Shown here: one piece after another, positions 1-8,572 of the stretch
Numbering within the stretch: position 1 is the stretch's first letter
Layout: every line of letters starts with the position of its first letter
Source of the DNA: Allomuricauda sp. CAU 1633
GTDB taxonomy: Bacteria > Bacteroidota > Bacteroidia > Flavobacteriales > Flavobacteriaceae
Assembly: GCF_017313225.1 (NCBI RefSeq)
Contig: NZ_JAFLNE010000002.1
Location: forward strand, 682,001 to 746,000
Reading direction: 5' to 3'
Length of the DNA stretch: 64,000 nucleotides
The notes under the pieces: model-generated
What the model saw: only the letters and a program-made list of their open reading frames with translations
Databases searched by the model: none
What the model was told of the DNA's origin: nothing
Position numbers and translations under genes: made by a program

Positions 1-889
1 CCTCCTTTTGTTTTAATGTTAGGAAATCAGCATTGTTAACCGATTGAATTCCAATTGTAATCAGTTCGGGAAATACCATCTGATCACTTCCATACATAAT
101 TCTATCTCCAAACCCAGAATTAATTAACGATTTCAGATAGGTATTCAATTCTTCTTGAGGTAAAATCCAATTGATAAGAGCGATATCGACATACAGGTTA
201 GGGTGTTCATACATCATTGCTTTAAGATCGTCCACATAGGGCCATCCACCATGCATGATAAAAAGTCTTAAGTCGGGATATTTAAACAATACATCTTCTA
301 GCTGTAAGGGATTGGCGTTGTATGCACGCATTCCACCCTGTCCGGGCAAAATGTGAAATCCATAATTTGGGCCTCCTGGTAAAACGTGAAAGCCAATTGG
401 AATATCAAACTCTTGAGCTAATTCAAAGTAGGGTATTTGAGAGGAGTCGTTAGCTAGTATTCCTGCAAAAAAAGGTGTCATTTCAGCAATAGCCTTTACA
501 CTTCCATTTTCAATTTGATTTTTCAACTCATCAATATCCCTAGACGATTTTGCGTTTATAATAATATCTGGAGCTTCCTTTACCCATCCTTGTGCATTTG
601 TTACCAGTGCCTTGACTATATTATGCTCTTTAAACTTGGATAGCATCAAGTTTTTTAGTTCTTCAGCTGATGTTGCTCCCTGAAAAGTTTCGCCACGTAA
701 TGTTGGGGGATGAGTCATACCAAGCATTTGATGCCCCTCATGAAATGCGTGGAGATGCATATCGATAATCGGTCCGGTGTATGTAGTTGAATTGGCATCA
801 TTAATAGTGGAGTTACTTTTCTCTTGTTGGTTATTGCATGAGGTTAGCAAAAGAAGAACTGTTAAAAAGGTAATAGTTTGTGGTTTCAT
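1..889 (-). CDS. Amidohydrolase family 2 lipoprotein (3' end outside window)
   Basis: The reading frame is open from an ATG at 889 to the window edge, so the C-terminus is missing. The N-terminus is a lipoprotein signal (hydrophobic core ending LLLTSCNN), which places it in the periplasm or membrane. The mature part starts with IIDMHLHAFHEG, whose HxH is the first metal-binding motif of the amidohydrolase superfamily. Later IMHGGWPYVDD and MYGSDQ give the downstream metal-ligand His and Asp. This pattern fits the amidohydrolase_2 family (TIM-barrel metal-dependent hydrolases and decarboxylases); the substrate is unknown. It is transcribed in the same direction as the hydrolases at 2.6-8 kb but is separated from them by the broken recombinase gene. 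Confidence 0.85.
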   Translation of the reverse strand, partial: MKPQTITFLTVLLLLTSCNNQQEKSNSTINDANSTTYTGPIIDMHLHAFHEGHQMLGMTHPPTLRGETFQGATSAEELKNLMLSKFKEHNIVKALVTNAQGWVKEAPDIIINAKSSRDIDELKNQIENGSVKAIAEMTPFFAGILANDSSQIPYFELAQEFDIPIGFHVLPGGPNYGFHILPGQGGMRAYNANPLQLEDVLFKYPDLRLFIMHGGWPYVDDLKAMMYEHPNLYVDIALINWILPQEELNTYLKSLINSGFGDRIMYGSDQMVFPELITIGIQSVNNADFLTLKQKE

Positions 890-1036
890 ATTCTTTCATT
901 TATTGCCCATAACTTGATTATATACTGAACTTTGTTGGGCATATACCGCCAATTTGGTTGGCTATGCCCAAGTTTCTTAAATTATTGTTCAGTATAGTTT
1001 CCATTTTTATCTTCTCAGTATGCAATATAAAGATAA

Positions 1037-2212
1037 TTAAAGGTCATCAAATGGGTTGTTGATGTTTTTGATACTATTCTCGGTTACATGGGTATAGATC
1101 ATGGTGGTCTTTGGGTTGTTGTGCCCCAAAAGTTCTTGGATATAACGGATATCGGTTCCACTTTCCAATAAATGTGTAGCAAAACTATGCCTTAACGTGT
1201 GAAGAGTAACCTTTTTCCGTATTCCAGAACTCATAACAGCCTTTTTTAAAACGCTTTGAGCGCTTCTGGCACTATATTTTAATGTTTTTTGACCTTCAAA
1301 CAGATATTCTTTGGGCCTGAACTGTTTATAATACTCCCGAAGAATCTTCAGAAAACTGGCGGAAAGTTAAGTATATCTATATTTTTTCCCTTTTCCGCCC
1401 TTTATGTGTATCAACATTCTTCTACTGTCAATATCATCGATTCTGAGATTCATAGCTTCACCTATTCTTAGCCCTCCAGAGTAGATGAGGGACAATAGTG
1501 TTTTATGTTTTAGGTTGTGGGTGGCATCGATGATGGACCTTACCTCCGCCTTGCTCAGGACAACAGGAAGTTTTTTCTCTTTCTTTGGTCTACTTAGGTT
1601 CAACGCACCAATATCGATACCCTTGAACGAAAAATACTTCTTTTTGCCATTTATACATTGATTTTGATATGATATGGATTTTCCTTCACGGACGATGAAT
1701 TCATAATTAAAGGATTCGACCAACCTTTTTGAGTAGTTTCTAGAATTTCTCAAGATGGTGTACCTGAGAAAAAAACTGGTTACCTCAACGTAGGTGTCCA
1801 CAGTATTGGGACTCAATCTCTTTTCCTCTAACCACCTCCTGAACTTATCCAAGTTTTGTTTGTTCAGTGAATCAATGGGCGGTAAATAAAGTTTTACTTT
1901 CTTTTTAGGTTTATCATTTTGCTTTTGCTTTAATTCGGTATAGTCCACATAGCAATTTATCTTGCACATATGGTTAAATACAAGACTTAAGTTCTGCCCC
2001 GTGTCCTTAATATAAAATTTGCCACTTGAATTGTCTCTATTCAACTCTTTTAGTTGCATAAGATGGTTCTCCAATGTTTCATTGGCATAGAAGCTAACGA
2101 TGATAACATTTTCACCGTTTTGTTTTCCTTGAATCAGTTTTACAGTTTTCATCCAAATTTTTAAGATTCTTGAGGGTATGCTGCGCCAATTATTGGAAAT
2201 ATTATATTTCAA
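1037..2212 (-). pseudogene. Tyrosine recombinase gene split by one in-frame TAA
   Basis: Two open segments lie in the same frame (2212-1367 and 1366-1037), separated only by a TAA codon at 1367-1369. Read through the stop, the product would be about 391 residues: an N-terminal SAM-like core-binding domain (near LDKFRRWLEEKRLSPNTVD) and a XerC/XerD-type catalytic domain. That domain has the Arg box (IYSGGLRIGEAM), the HxxR box ([11 protein letters not shown]) and the Tyr box ([12 protein letters not shown]). The stop sits after GGKGKKYRYT, just where relatives continue with Leu, and one base change (TTA to TAA) explains it. No other lesion is visible, so the inactivation looks recent; occasional readthrough cannot be excluded. 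Confidence 0.85.
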
Positions 2213-2604
2213 ATTACGAAATCAATTCATATTAAGTAGTCATATCTTGTGAAGGATGAATGTTTTTCTAAGTTTTGGACATCCCAAATACCATCGCTGA
2301 AAGAACCGGCCATTGTCGGGCTATCATAAAATTGTTTCTACGATTTTTTGTATCTTAAAGGAATTAAAAGAGAGCAAATTATATCTCCGAAGTTCTTTTG
2401 ATGGTTTTGTTGTGCAATCAGGTGTGCAAAATTTGAGAATTGAGTATAAAATACTGAATAGCAGTATATTGTGTGTGTTAGGCTAGGTCTGCCCCACCGA
2501 CCATCAAGCAAAAGACTGCTAACTTAGTTAGTGGCCTTTTTTGATTTTATCTAGCGCAACGTTATAAAGCTATAATAAATCTAAAAAAGGACGAATTCTA
2601 GTAT
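2213..2604. other. Intergenic region behind recombinase remnant
   Basis: 392 bases without a convincing gene. The only clear element is a terminator-like hairpin at 2510-2540. No second copy of either gene flank and no tRNA-like end was recognised, so an attachment site for the neighbouring recombinase cannot be assigned. Confidence 0.5.
2510..2540. terminator. Bidirectional terminator-like hairpin
   Basis: AAAAGACTGCTAACT pairs imperfectly with AGTTAGTGGCCTTTT, with an A/T run on both sides, so it could terminate in either direction. It lies about 65 bases beyond the end of the minus-strand amidohydrolase pair and would suit as its terminator. Confidence 0.6.
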
Positions 2605-4005
2605 TCATTGCGTTTTTAGAGATGCTTTCAATTCACTAATTTTACTTCGGTCATAAATAGTATTTCCTTTCAAGACCAAATCTATACTTCCGACATTTTC
2701 AATGTTCACTAGTGGATTCTCAGTGAGCATAATTATATGAGCCACCTTGCCAACTTCAATGCCACCATAATATTCCTCAAGTCCAAAGAACTTTGGACCG
2801 CTTATGACTGACGTTGATAAAGCCTCCTTAGACGTGAGTCCCGTTTCAACTAGTAATGCCAATTCGCTATGTAAAGCGCCCCCCGGATAAACATACGAAT
2901 TGGATGGACCACAATCTGATCCAGCTAGAATAGTTATACCCGCTTGATACATCGGTAACACCAAGCTCCGTTCCCGAGTGTCCATATCAAGCATCAATTG
3001 CCTTGCTTTAGGACTACGATTTTGTGCTTGCTTTATCCTTCTTTCGTACGTTTTTTGAATGCCAGGTCCTATCAGCGGTAAAAGGCTATCCACAGTAGGA
3101 TCCATTTTGTCCAGTTGCATAATCACTTGTGAAACATATAAAGTTGGGGTGACATAGAAATCCTCTGAAGCCAGTTTGGCAATAGCATCTCTTGCGAGAT
3201 CTTCATCATAGGTTTCAAGAATTTGTGGGAACATACCAAAACCTTGGTTTTGTTGTCTTAAACTATCCCCAATAGGAGAGGCAAGGCTTAGAAAAGAAAA
3301 AAGGTGTTCAACACCATCAAGGCCCAATTCAACAGCTTTAAAATGATCTGCGGACAAGGGTATATGTCCTGTTACTTTAAGACCGCGCTTTTCGCACGCT
3401 GTTATAATACGGTAATATAGTTCTGGAGATAGTGAACTGGCATAGATTTTCACAAAATCGACTTTTAGGTCTTCCAGTGAATCCAAAGCAGGTAGGATAT
3501 CTTCTAACTTGCCGATTGGAATTGATCCGACCCAAAACGGATCGGCACCGTCAAGCTTTGGCCCTGAGGTAAAAATATTGGGTCCGGTCAGTTGACCTTC
3601 CCTTATTTCATTTCTCCATTGCAGTACCCTTTGTGAAATATCACCTCCCATATCCCTAACAGTGGTCACACCATGGGCAATAAATAGAGGCAATAAGTCT
3701 TTATTTTCGTTGATCAAGGAATCACCACCTCTAAAATGAACATGATTATCCCACAAGCCCGGCATGACAAACTTTTCTTTGGCATTGATAATTTGATTGG
3801 ACTCATACCTATCTGCGGATGCCATATTGGCGACCAATTGAATAGTGTCGTTGTTGATACCTATGATCTTCCCAGGTAAAACCTTTCCACCAGCAACATC
3901 AATAACCGAAGCGTTGATAATTAGTAAATCAAATTTTTCTTTTGCTTTCGGTTGACAGGCAACCATAAGAATCATAACAAAACAATAGAGCGGTAGTTTA
4001 TTCAT
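2605..4005 (-). CDS. Secreted metal-dependent amidohydrolase (imidazolonepropionase-like)
   Basis: 466 residues. A lipoprotein signal ends in MILMVACQP. The hydrolase core follows: a beta-sandwich start (DLLIINASVIDV), then MPGLWDNHVHFRG with the HxH metal motif near residue 88, GHIPLSADHF and DGVEHLFSF with the middle His ligands, and ILAGSDCGPSNSY with the catalytic Asp. This is the amidohydrolase_1 fold used by imidazolonepropionase-like dipeptidases and related enzymes; the substrate cannot be read from sequence. It overlaps the upstream gene by 8 bases, so the two are almost certainly cotranscribed and translationally coupled. Confidence 0.88.
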   Translation of the reverse strand: MNKLPLYCFVMILMVACQPKAKEKFDLLIINASVIDVAGGKVLPGKIIGINNDTIQLVANMASADRYESNQIINAKEKFVMPGLWDNHVHFRGGDSLINENKDLLPLFIAHGVTTVRDMGGDISQRVLQWRNEIREGQLTGPNIFTSGPKLDGADPFWVGSIPIGKLEDILPALDSLEDLKVDFVKIYASSLSPELYYRIITACEKRGLKVTGHIPLSADHFKAVELGLDGVEHLFSFLSLASPIGDSLRQQNQGFGMFPQILETYDEDLARDAIAKLASEDFYVTPTLYVSQVIMQLDKMDPTVDSLLPLIGPGIQKTYERRIKQAQNRSPKARQLMLDMDTRERSLVLPMYQAGITILAGSDCGPSNSYVYPGGALHSELALLVETGLTSKEALSTSVISGPKFFGLEEYYGGIEVGKVAHIIMLTENPLVNIENVGSIDLVLKGNTIYDRSKISELKASLKTQ

Positions 4006-5398
4006 TGTGAATAGGATTAATAACTCCGGATCTCATGACATGGGTTATTGTTCGAAAGTTAGTAATATCAATCGCGGGGTCTTTTTCTAGAATGATAAGA
4101 TTAGCGAACTTTCCTTTTTCCAAGGTTCCAAAATCATCAGCTCTATCCATGGCCATGGCTCCATTTTGTGTAGCCATTACAATGATATCTTTAGGTTCAA
4201 TTCCTGCTTTTTGCATAATTTCCATTTCATCGTATATGGATATTCCATGAAAAGTGCCTGGATTCCCTGCGTCCGTAGCCACTGCAACCCGTATTCCAGA
4301 TTCATGCACTTTTTTCAAGTTGAGCATCATTATAGGTTCGGTTCTAAGACATAGATTCTTTAATAAGCTTATGCGTTCTTCAAGATTAAAATCTTTTGGT
4401 AGCTTATCTAAATAGTCAGTGCTTGTTTCTAAAAAAGTTTTTGCACTAACATCCAATGCATTATTAGCATCATCAAAATCACGTTTTTCCTTAAAGGATT
4501 TAAATGCTTCTAAATAACCTCTAGTTACAGTTATTGTTGGTAGGTAGATAATATCATTCTTTAGGGCCAATTGTATAAATTCTCCATCTACCTCTTTATC
4601 ATCAACACTATGTACCAGAATCTTAGCACCAAGTCGTAACGCTTCTTTTGCTTGGTCTAAACTTGTGGCATGAACAATGAGTTTATTGTTTTGGTTATGG
4701 GTTTCATCCGCAACCGCTTGTAGGCTTTTCATAAAAGAGGAGTCCTTTAGCATAACCCCCCAAACTTTAATTCCTGTGGAACCTAGTTTACTGTATTGTT
4801 TTACGGTTTCCCTTCCCATTTCTGGCGATGACAAATACACCATTTGTTTGGCGTCTGAAGTATTAAAGTAGTCTAGTCGTTTTTCATCAGCACCAGAAAG
4901 TAATGGTCCTGATGCAGCTACATGAGGTGCTTTATAATTGTTTTCAGCATCTTTCTGTCGTGTAATGCTCCATAAAAACCCACCTACGTCATAAACCCCC
5001 GTAACACCGGAACGTAAATAGGCATCATAATAAGATTGAGGATTGGTCTTTAAATCATCTTGAAGTTCGTCAAAATCAAAATAGTCTCTAAAATCTATTA
5101 CGTTTGGTCTTGCATCAAAAAATCCAGTTTGAGCAAAATGAATATGAGAATCTATAAGTCCAGGAGTTACAAATTGCCCAGTAATATCAATTATTTCAGC
5201 TGCTTTTGGAATGTTTACGGTTTTATCGCCAATCTCTACTATTGTACCACCTTGGATAATAATTATTCCATTTTTAATTACGTCACCTTTTCCATTATAA
5301 ATGGTGGCATTTTTTAGTACAATCACATCACTTGGCTTATTTTGTGTGCAACTGCATATAATAACGAGACACATTAAAAAGTAAAATGGTTTTTTCAT
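3998..5398 (-). CDS. Secreted metal-dependent amidohydrolase (imidazolonepropionase-like)
   Basis: 466 residues, the same length as the next gene but clearly diverged from it. A lipoprotein signal (CLVIICSCTQN) is followed by IVLKNATIYNGKG, the metal motif TPGLIDSHIHFAQ, KLIVHATSLDQ, GAKILVHSVDD and VAVATDAGNPGTFHG, which supply the His/Asp ligands of an amidohydrolase_1 enzyme. It is the first gene of a two-gene overlapping operon. The pair may form a heteromer or act on successive products of one substrate; that is inference from the overlap alone. Confidence 0.88.
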   Translation of the reverse strand: MKKPFYFLMCLVIICSCTQNKPSDVIVLKNATIYNGKGDVIKNGIIIIQGGTIVEIGDKTVNIPKAAEIIDITGQFVTPGLIDSHIHFAQTGFFDARPNVIDFRDYFDFDELQDDLKTNPQSYYDAYLRSGVTGVYDVGGFLWSITRQKDAENNYKAPHVAASGPLLSGADEKRLDYFNTSDAKQMVYLSSPEMGRETVKQYSKLGSTGIKVWGVMLKDSSFMKSLQAVADETHNQNNKLIVHATSLDQAKEALRLGAKILVHSVDDKEVDGEFIQLALKNDIIYLPTITVTRGYLEAFKSFKEKRDFDDANNALDVSAKTFLETSTDYLDKLPKDFNLEERISLLKNLCLRTEPIMMLNLKKVHESGIRVAVATDAGNPGTFHGISIYDEMEIMQKAGIEPKDIIVMATQNGAMAMDRADDFGTLEKGKFANLIILEKDPAIDITNFRTITHVMRSGVINPIHNE

Positions 5399-5460
5399 GT
5401 TTTCAAATTATAGCTAACATTCTGAATATGTTGTCTTGGCTGACGATGGGAGGCCATGCA

Positions 5461-6435
5461 TTATCCTCCGTGATATTCCATATTTGGTAATTTTTCTTTT
5501 CTGATCAGGAAGCGATTGAACCATTCTAGGACATCTATTTGCCTTTCTTCACGGTATTCCGAAATACCATGATCCCCGCCTTCGTATAGAATCAGCCGGT
5601 AAGGGACTCGGTATTTACTGAATTCCATGGCCAGTAACAGAGAGTTTTCGGCTCTTACCCGCCAATCAGATGTCCCATGCAAGATCAATATGGGCACATC
5701 TTTGGGAAATCGGTCGGCCCATTTAACGGCTGACCTTCTGTTCAGTGCCGCTGTACGGCTAATCTTATAGTCCGGCATCAAATCCGCAAAAACATTCAAT
5801 TCCATTTCCGGCCGGTTCCGACCGTTCAAAAACAGATCTGAAACCGCTCCGCCTACTACCACCGTTTTTATCTTGTCAGTCCTGATCAAGGTCATATAAG
5901 ACATCATTCCCCCCCGGCTCCAGCCGTACATTCCTACCGACGAGGTATCGATTTCTGGAAAGCTTTGGAGTATATTGATTAGGTTAACTACGTGGTCCAC
6001 GTCCTCTCCACCAAACTCATCTTTCACTTCGCTATTGCTTTCGTCTTTATAATTACAGGCTATAACTGCATACCCGCTTTCCACCAACTTGCCAAATTTC
6101 CTTGGTACTTGATCTGCTGTGAAAGGGTAGAATTTGGCGCTTCCGCCATCATTCCACAAAATCGTCGGATTGTTGGTTGTATTTTCCGGTACGGCCAGAT
6201 ACCCGTTAACTTTTTTATTATTGCTTAAAAAAGAGAAATGATAGTACTTGATTCCTGTCGCTTTTGCATAGTCCGATTGGGCGGAATTCAATTCACTTTC
6301 GGAAAACTCCCATCGCTCTAATAGTTGATTTTCATTGGTCTGACCGTAAGTCAAACCTATTAGAAAAGTGAAAAAAACAACAAATGACTTAATTCGGGCA
6401 ACTTGTTTTATTTTTTCGTTCATAAGAATTACCAT
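5461..6435 (-). CDS. Secreted alpha/beta hydrolase, prolyl-oligopeptidase/dienelactone-hydrolase type
   Basis: 324 residues from the first ATG at 6435; an ATG at 6423 (MNEKIKQ) is an equally good start and leaves a normal signal peptide ending LTYGQ. The nucleophile elbow is MYGWSRGGMMSY (G-x-S-x-G), the acid lies near ILILHGTSDWRVR, and the catalytic His is in YEGGDHGISE, so the Ser-Asp-His triad is complete. The family includes secreted peptidases and esterases that act on small peptides or esters. It lies between the amidohydrolase pair and the M61-like gene on the same strand, with 62 and 97 base gaps, and may share their transcript. Confidence 0.85.
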   Translation of the reverse strand: MVILMNEKIKQVARIKSFVVFFTFLIGLTYGQTNENQLLERWEFSESELNSAQSDYAKATGIKYYHFSFLSNNKKVNGYLAVPENTTNNPTILWNDGGSAKFYPFTADQVPRKFGKLVESGYAVIACNYKDESNSEVKDEFGGEDVDHVVNLINILQSFPEIDTSSVGMYGWSRGGMMSYMTLIRTDKIKTVVVGGAVSDLFLNGRNRPEMELNVFADLMPDYKISRTAALNRRSAVKWADRFPKDVPILILHGTSDWRVRAENSLLLAMEFSKYRVPYRLILYEGGDHGISEYREERQIDVLEWFNRFLIRKEKLPNMEYHGG

Positions 6436-6532
6436 TTATTAATTTGTCATAATGAAGCACAACGTAATACTACATTCAGTAGGCGAGGAAGCTAGCCTAT
6501 TGGCTTGTAGGTACTGTTACATAATATTTTAC

Positions 6533-7924
6533 CTATTCCGGGGCATTTTGCCATTTATTCCAAACCGGACTCAAATCCACACCAGTTGCCTGAGACATTA
6601 TAGACTCAATCTCATTATATTTAAATGCTCTTTGATTTTCATTTGACCAACTAAGCAATCCAAGAATAGCATCTTTAAAGGATTTTTTCCCGTTGCTTTG
6701 TTTTTGAATATAGGTATCTAAATCATAAGCCATTAAAGCTCCCCTTGAAAAAAGATTTTTCCCTATTCTAAAATCGGAGGCATATTGCGTCGAACCCAAA
6801 AGAGATAATTCCTTTAAGGATTTGGTTTTAATAAAATCCGGAGCATTGTCCACGGTGGTCTTCCACCAGTTTAACCTTTCCTCGTTAGTGAGGATTTCTT
6901 GGAAAGAAACATACCATATAAATCCTTCGTTTAGCCAGATTGTCTCTATCAGGGGCGCCACTTGCCATGCAAATGGGCGGTATCCTTCCCCCCAGGACCT
7001 TAATGGAACCCACGAATGTCCCATATGATGTATGATGGTTCCCAAATCTCTATTGGGATAAAATTCCTTTGAAATATCCCGGTGCGCCGTCATGCTATTT
7101 AAATGTTCCATATTAAAACCATAGTCATGTCTCTCTGAAATAGGTGTTAAAAACTCATAAACTAAGGTGTAATGAGGCATAGGAATGTACCCAAAATAAT
7201 CATCCAGTTTCTGCAGCGATAATAAGCCTGTATTTCCAATTCCTTCTAAATCAATGATTGTCTCACTCTCACTATAGGCCACTACAAATAAAGGAATATG
7301 TGCTTCTTCAACACGAATAACCTGGACTCCCTCACCTAAGAGGTACTGAGCATCAACTAATTCGGCATAGTTCTCTACCTCATAATTATCCATCCCATAT
7401 TTTCTTTTGGTGTCTGGCCGTAGAGTACTAAAAATGAGCCATGAAGAATCGGTTTTGATGGTTAATTTGATTGCTTCGCTTTCAAGGCCTTCAATAAATC
7501 CGAACGCGGAATACCCAAACAATCCAAGATAGTCTTCTCTGGCTTTGGAACTCGAAGAGGCATCCAATAAATCAATTTCCATTTTTTGTATGTCGACGGT
7601 ATAACTCACTTTATTCAGAAGGTCATTACTTTCTCCAAATGTAAAGAAGCTTCCGTCCCCTATCATCCCTGATAATTGCTTTCCTGTAGTGGTATAACCG
7701 ATAACATTATCAACAAAGGCCATATAGTTGGTCAGAATATAGGTTCCCGGGGCACTTCTTGGAATTACCAGTTTAGCATCTTTGGTTGCAAATGAATCAA
7801 AATTTATTTCAACGACAGCCTTATTCGAGCTTGTTTTATAGTTTAGAAAATAGGAAACCTTATGCTGAGCACATAAAGAGGCATTAACTATTATGATGGA
7901 AAATAAAACTATAATTCTATTCAT
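6533..7924 (-). CDS. M61-family peptidase-like protein lacking the catalytic Glu
   Basis: The start is set at the ATG at 7924, which gives a clean signal peptide (MNRIIVLFSIIIVNASLCAQ); a frame extending to 8026 adds residues with no leader character. About 463 residues. The N-terminal beta domain (IPRSAPGTYILTNY) and catalytic domain resemble M61 glycyl aminopeptidases. The zinc motif, normally HExxH followed by a downstream Glu, reads HHMGHSW here, while the third-ligand region ETIWLNEGFIWY is kept. His replaces the general-base Glu, so classical peptidase activity is doubtful. It could be a binding or regulatory derivative. A PDZ domain, usual at the end of longer M61 members, is absent. 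Confidence 0.82.
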   Translation of the reverse strand: MNRIIVLFSIIIVNASLCAQHKVSYFLNYKTSSNKAVVEINFDSFATKDAKLVIPRSAPGTYILTNYMAFVDNVIGYTTTGKQLSGMIGDGSFFTFGESNDLLNKVSYTVDIQKMEIDLLDASSSSKAREDYLGLFGYSAFGFIEGLESEAIKLTIKTDSSWLIFSTLRPDTKRKYGMDNYEVENYAELVDAQYLLGEGVQVIRVEEAHIPLFVVAYSESETIIDLEGIGNTGLLSLQKLDDYFGYIPMPHYTLVYEFLTPISERHDYGFNMEHLNSMTAHRDISKEFYPNRDLGTIIHHMGHSWVPLRSWGEGYRPFAWQVAPLIETIWLNEGFIWYVSFQEILTNEERLNWWKTTVDNAPDFIKTKSLKELSLLGSTQYASDFRIGKNLFSRGALMAYDLDTYIQKQSNGKKSFKDAILGLLSWSNENQRAFKYNEIESIMSQATGVDLSPVWNKWQNAPE

Positions 7925-8206
7925 GTTGCAAATGTCGTGTAACACCAAGTGGATATGGCTAGTTGCGTTGCGAACTTGCCAGCAAAAGCAATGGTAGCCC
8001 TTAGATGCAAAATGCATCTGTTGCACAAGTTAGGTAAAAAAGTCCCTGATAATCAATAAAGTATATAAAATCGCCCAACCTTTAAATATGCAGGGGAAAT
8101 GAAGTTCCAAGAAAAGCGGTTTGAATCAAGTATCAAAATTTATTCATATCAAGAAGATGTATTCCATTAAATTTTTAAAGCTGAAAACAAATGGCATAAA
8201 TATTAT

Positions 8207-8214
8207 TATATTTG
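8207..8214 (+). promoter_or_regulatory. Bacteroidota -7 box TATATTTG
   Basis: A perfect TAnnTTTG match, the -7 element of the Bacteroidota primary sigma factor. No clear -33 TTTG is present. Transcription would start near 8221 and run into the terminator at 8379-8415 without meeting a coding gene. Confidence 0.5.
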
Positions 8215-8220
8215 TCGATA

Positions 8221-8418
8221 CTTAAACACATGAGATTTGTGTTCAAAAGTTGTTTATTGCTTTCCGTGTTCTTAACGGGAATACCTTCAAGATTGCAGTG
8301 TTAAAACAATGATTTTCAACAATATAGAATTTAGTCGATGATTCAGTCATCCCGACGAACCACTAAATAGGTGGTATCAAAGCACTGTCAACGGACTGAT
8401 TGACAGTGCTTTTTGTTT
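8221..8418 (+). ncRNA. Candidate small RNA ending in a strong terminator
   Basis: About 195 bases after the -7 box, with no open frame of note. Visible structure: AACACA/TGTGTT at 8225-8243, a second hairpin around 8261-8282 (TTCCGT/ACGGGAA), an unpaired CAGTCATCCCGAC at 8344-8356, and a 13-bp terminator stem. A second locus at 48.1-48.3 kb has the same order: promoter-like box, about 125 bases, the same 13-mer, then a terminator. I do not recognise a named RNA family. Confidence 0.4.
8379..8415 (+). terminator. Rho-independent terminator
   Basis: AAAGCACTGTCAA pairs perfectly with TTGACAGTGCTTT (13 bp) around an 8- to 10-base loop, followed by TTTTG and more T residues. It closes the small-RNA candidate and is not at the end of any protein gene. 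Confidence 0.85.
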
Positions 8419-8572
8419 TTATTGCATTCAATTGAATTCATTTAAAACCATATAAAAGGTGTAGAGTTCGGTGAATGGTTCGGTACGTTCATTGTGCATA
8501 ATTTAGATAGCGTTTGACGCTGTTCATGGGTGTTTTGCAAACCTGTTTTGTCAAACCCGAAAATTATGTATT

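Larger units (their letters stand above)
7925..8572. other. Intergenic region with small-RNA candidate
   Basis: 648 bases between the divergently transcribed M61-like gene and the integrase. The central part has a TATATTTG promoter match, two small hairpins and a strong terminator (annotated separately). The stretch 8430-8572 upstream of the integrase shows no convincing gene; it may contain the left end of the mobile element, but no attachment repeat was recognised. Confidence 0.5.
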
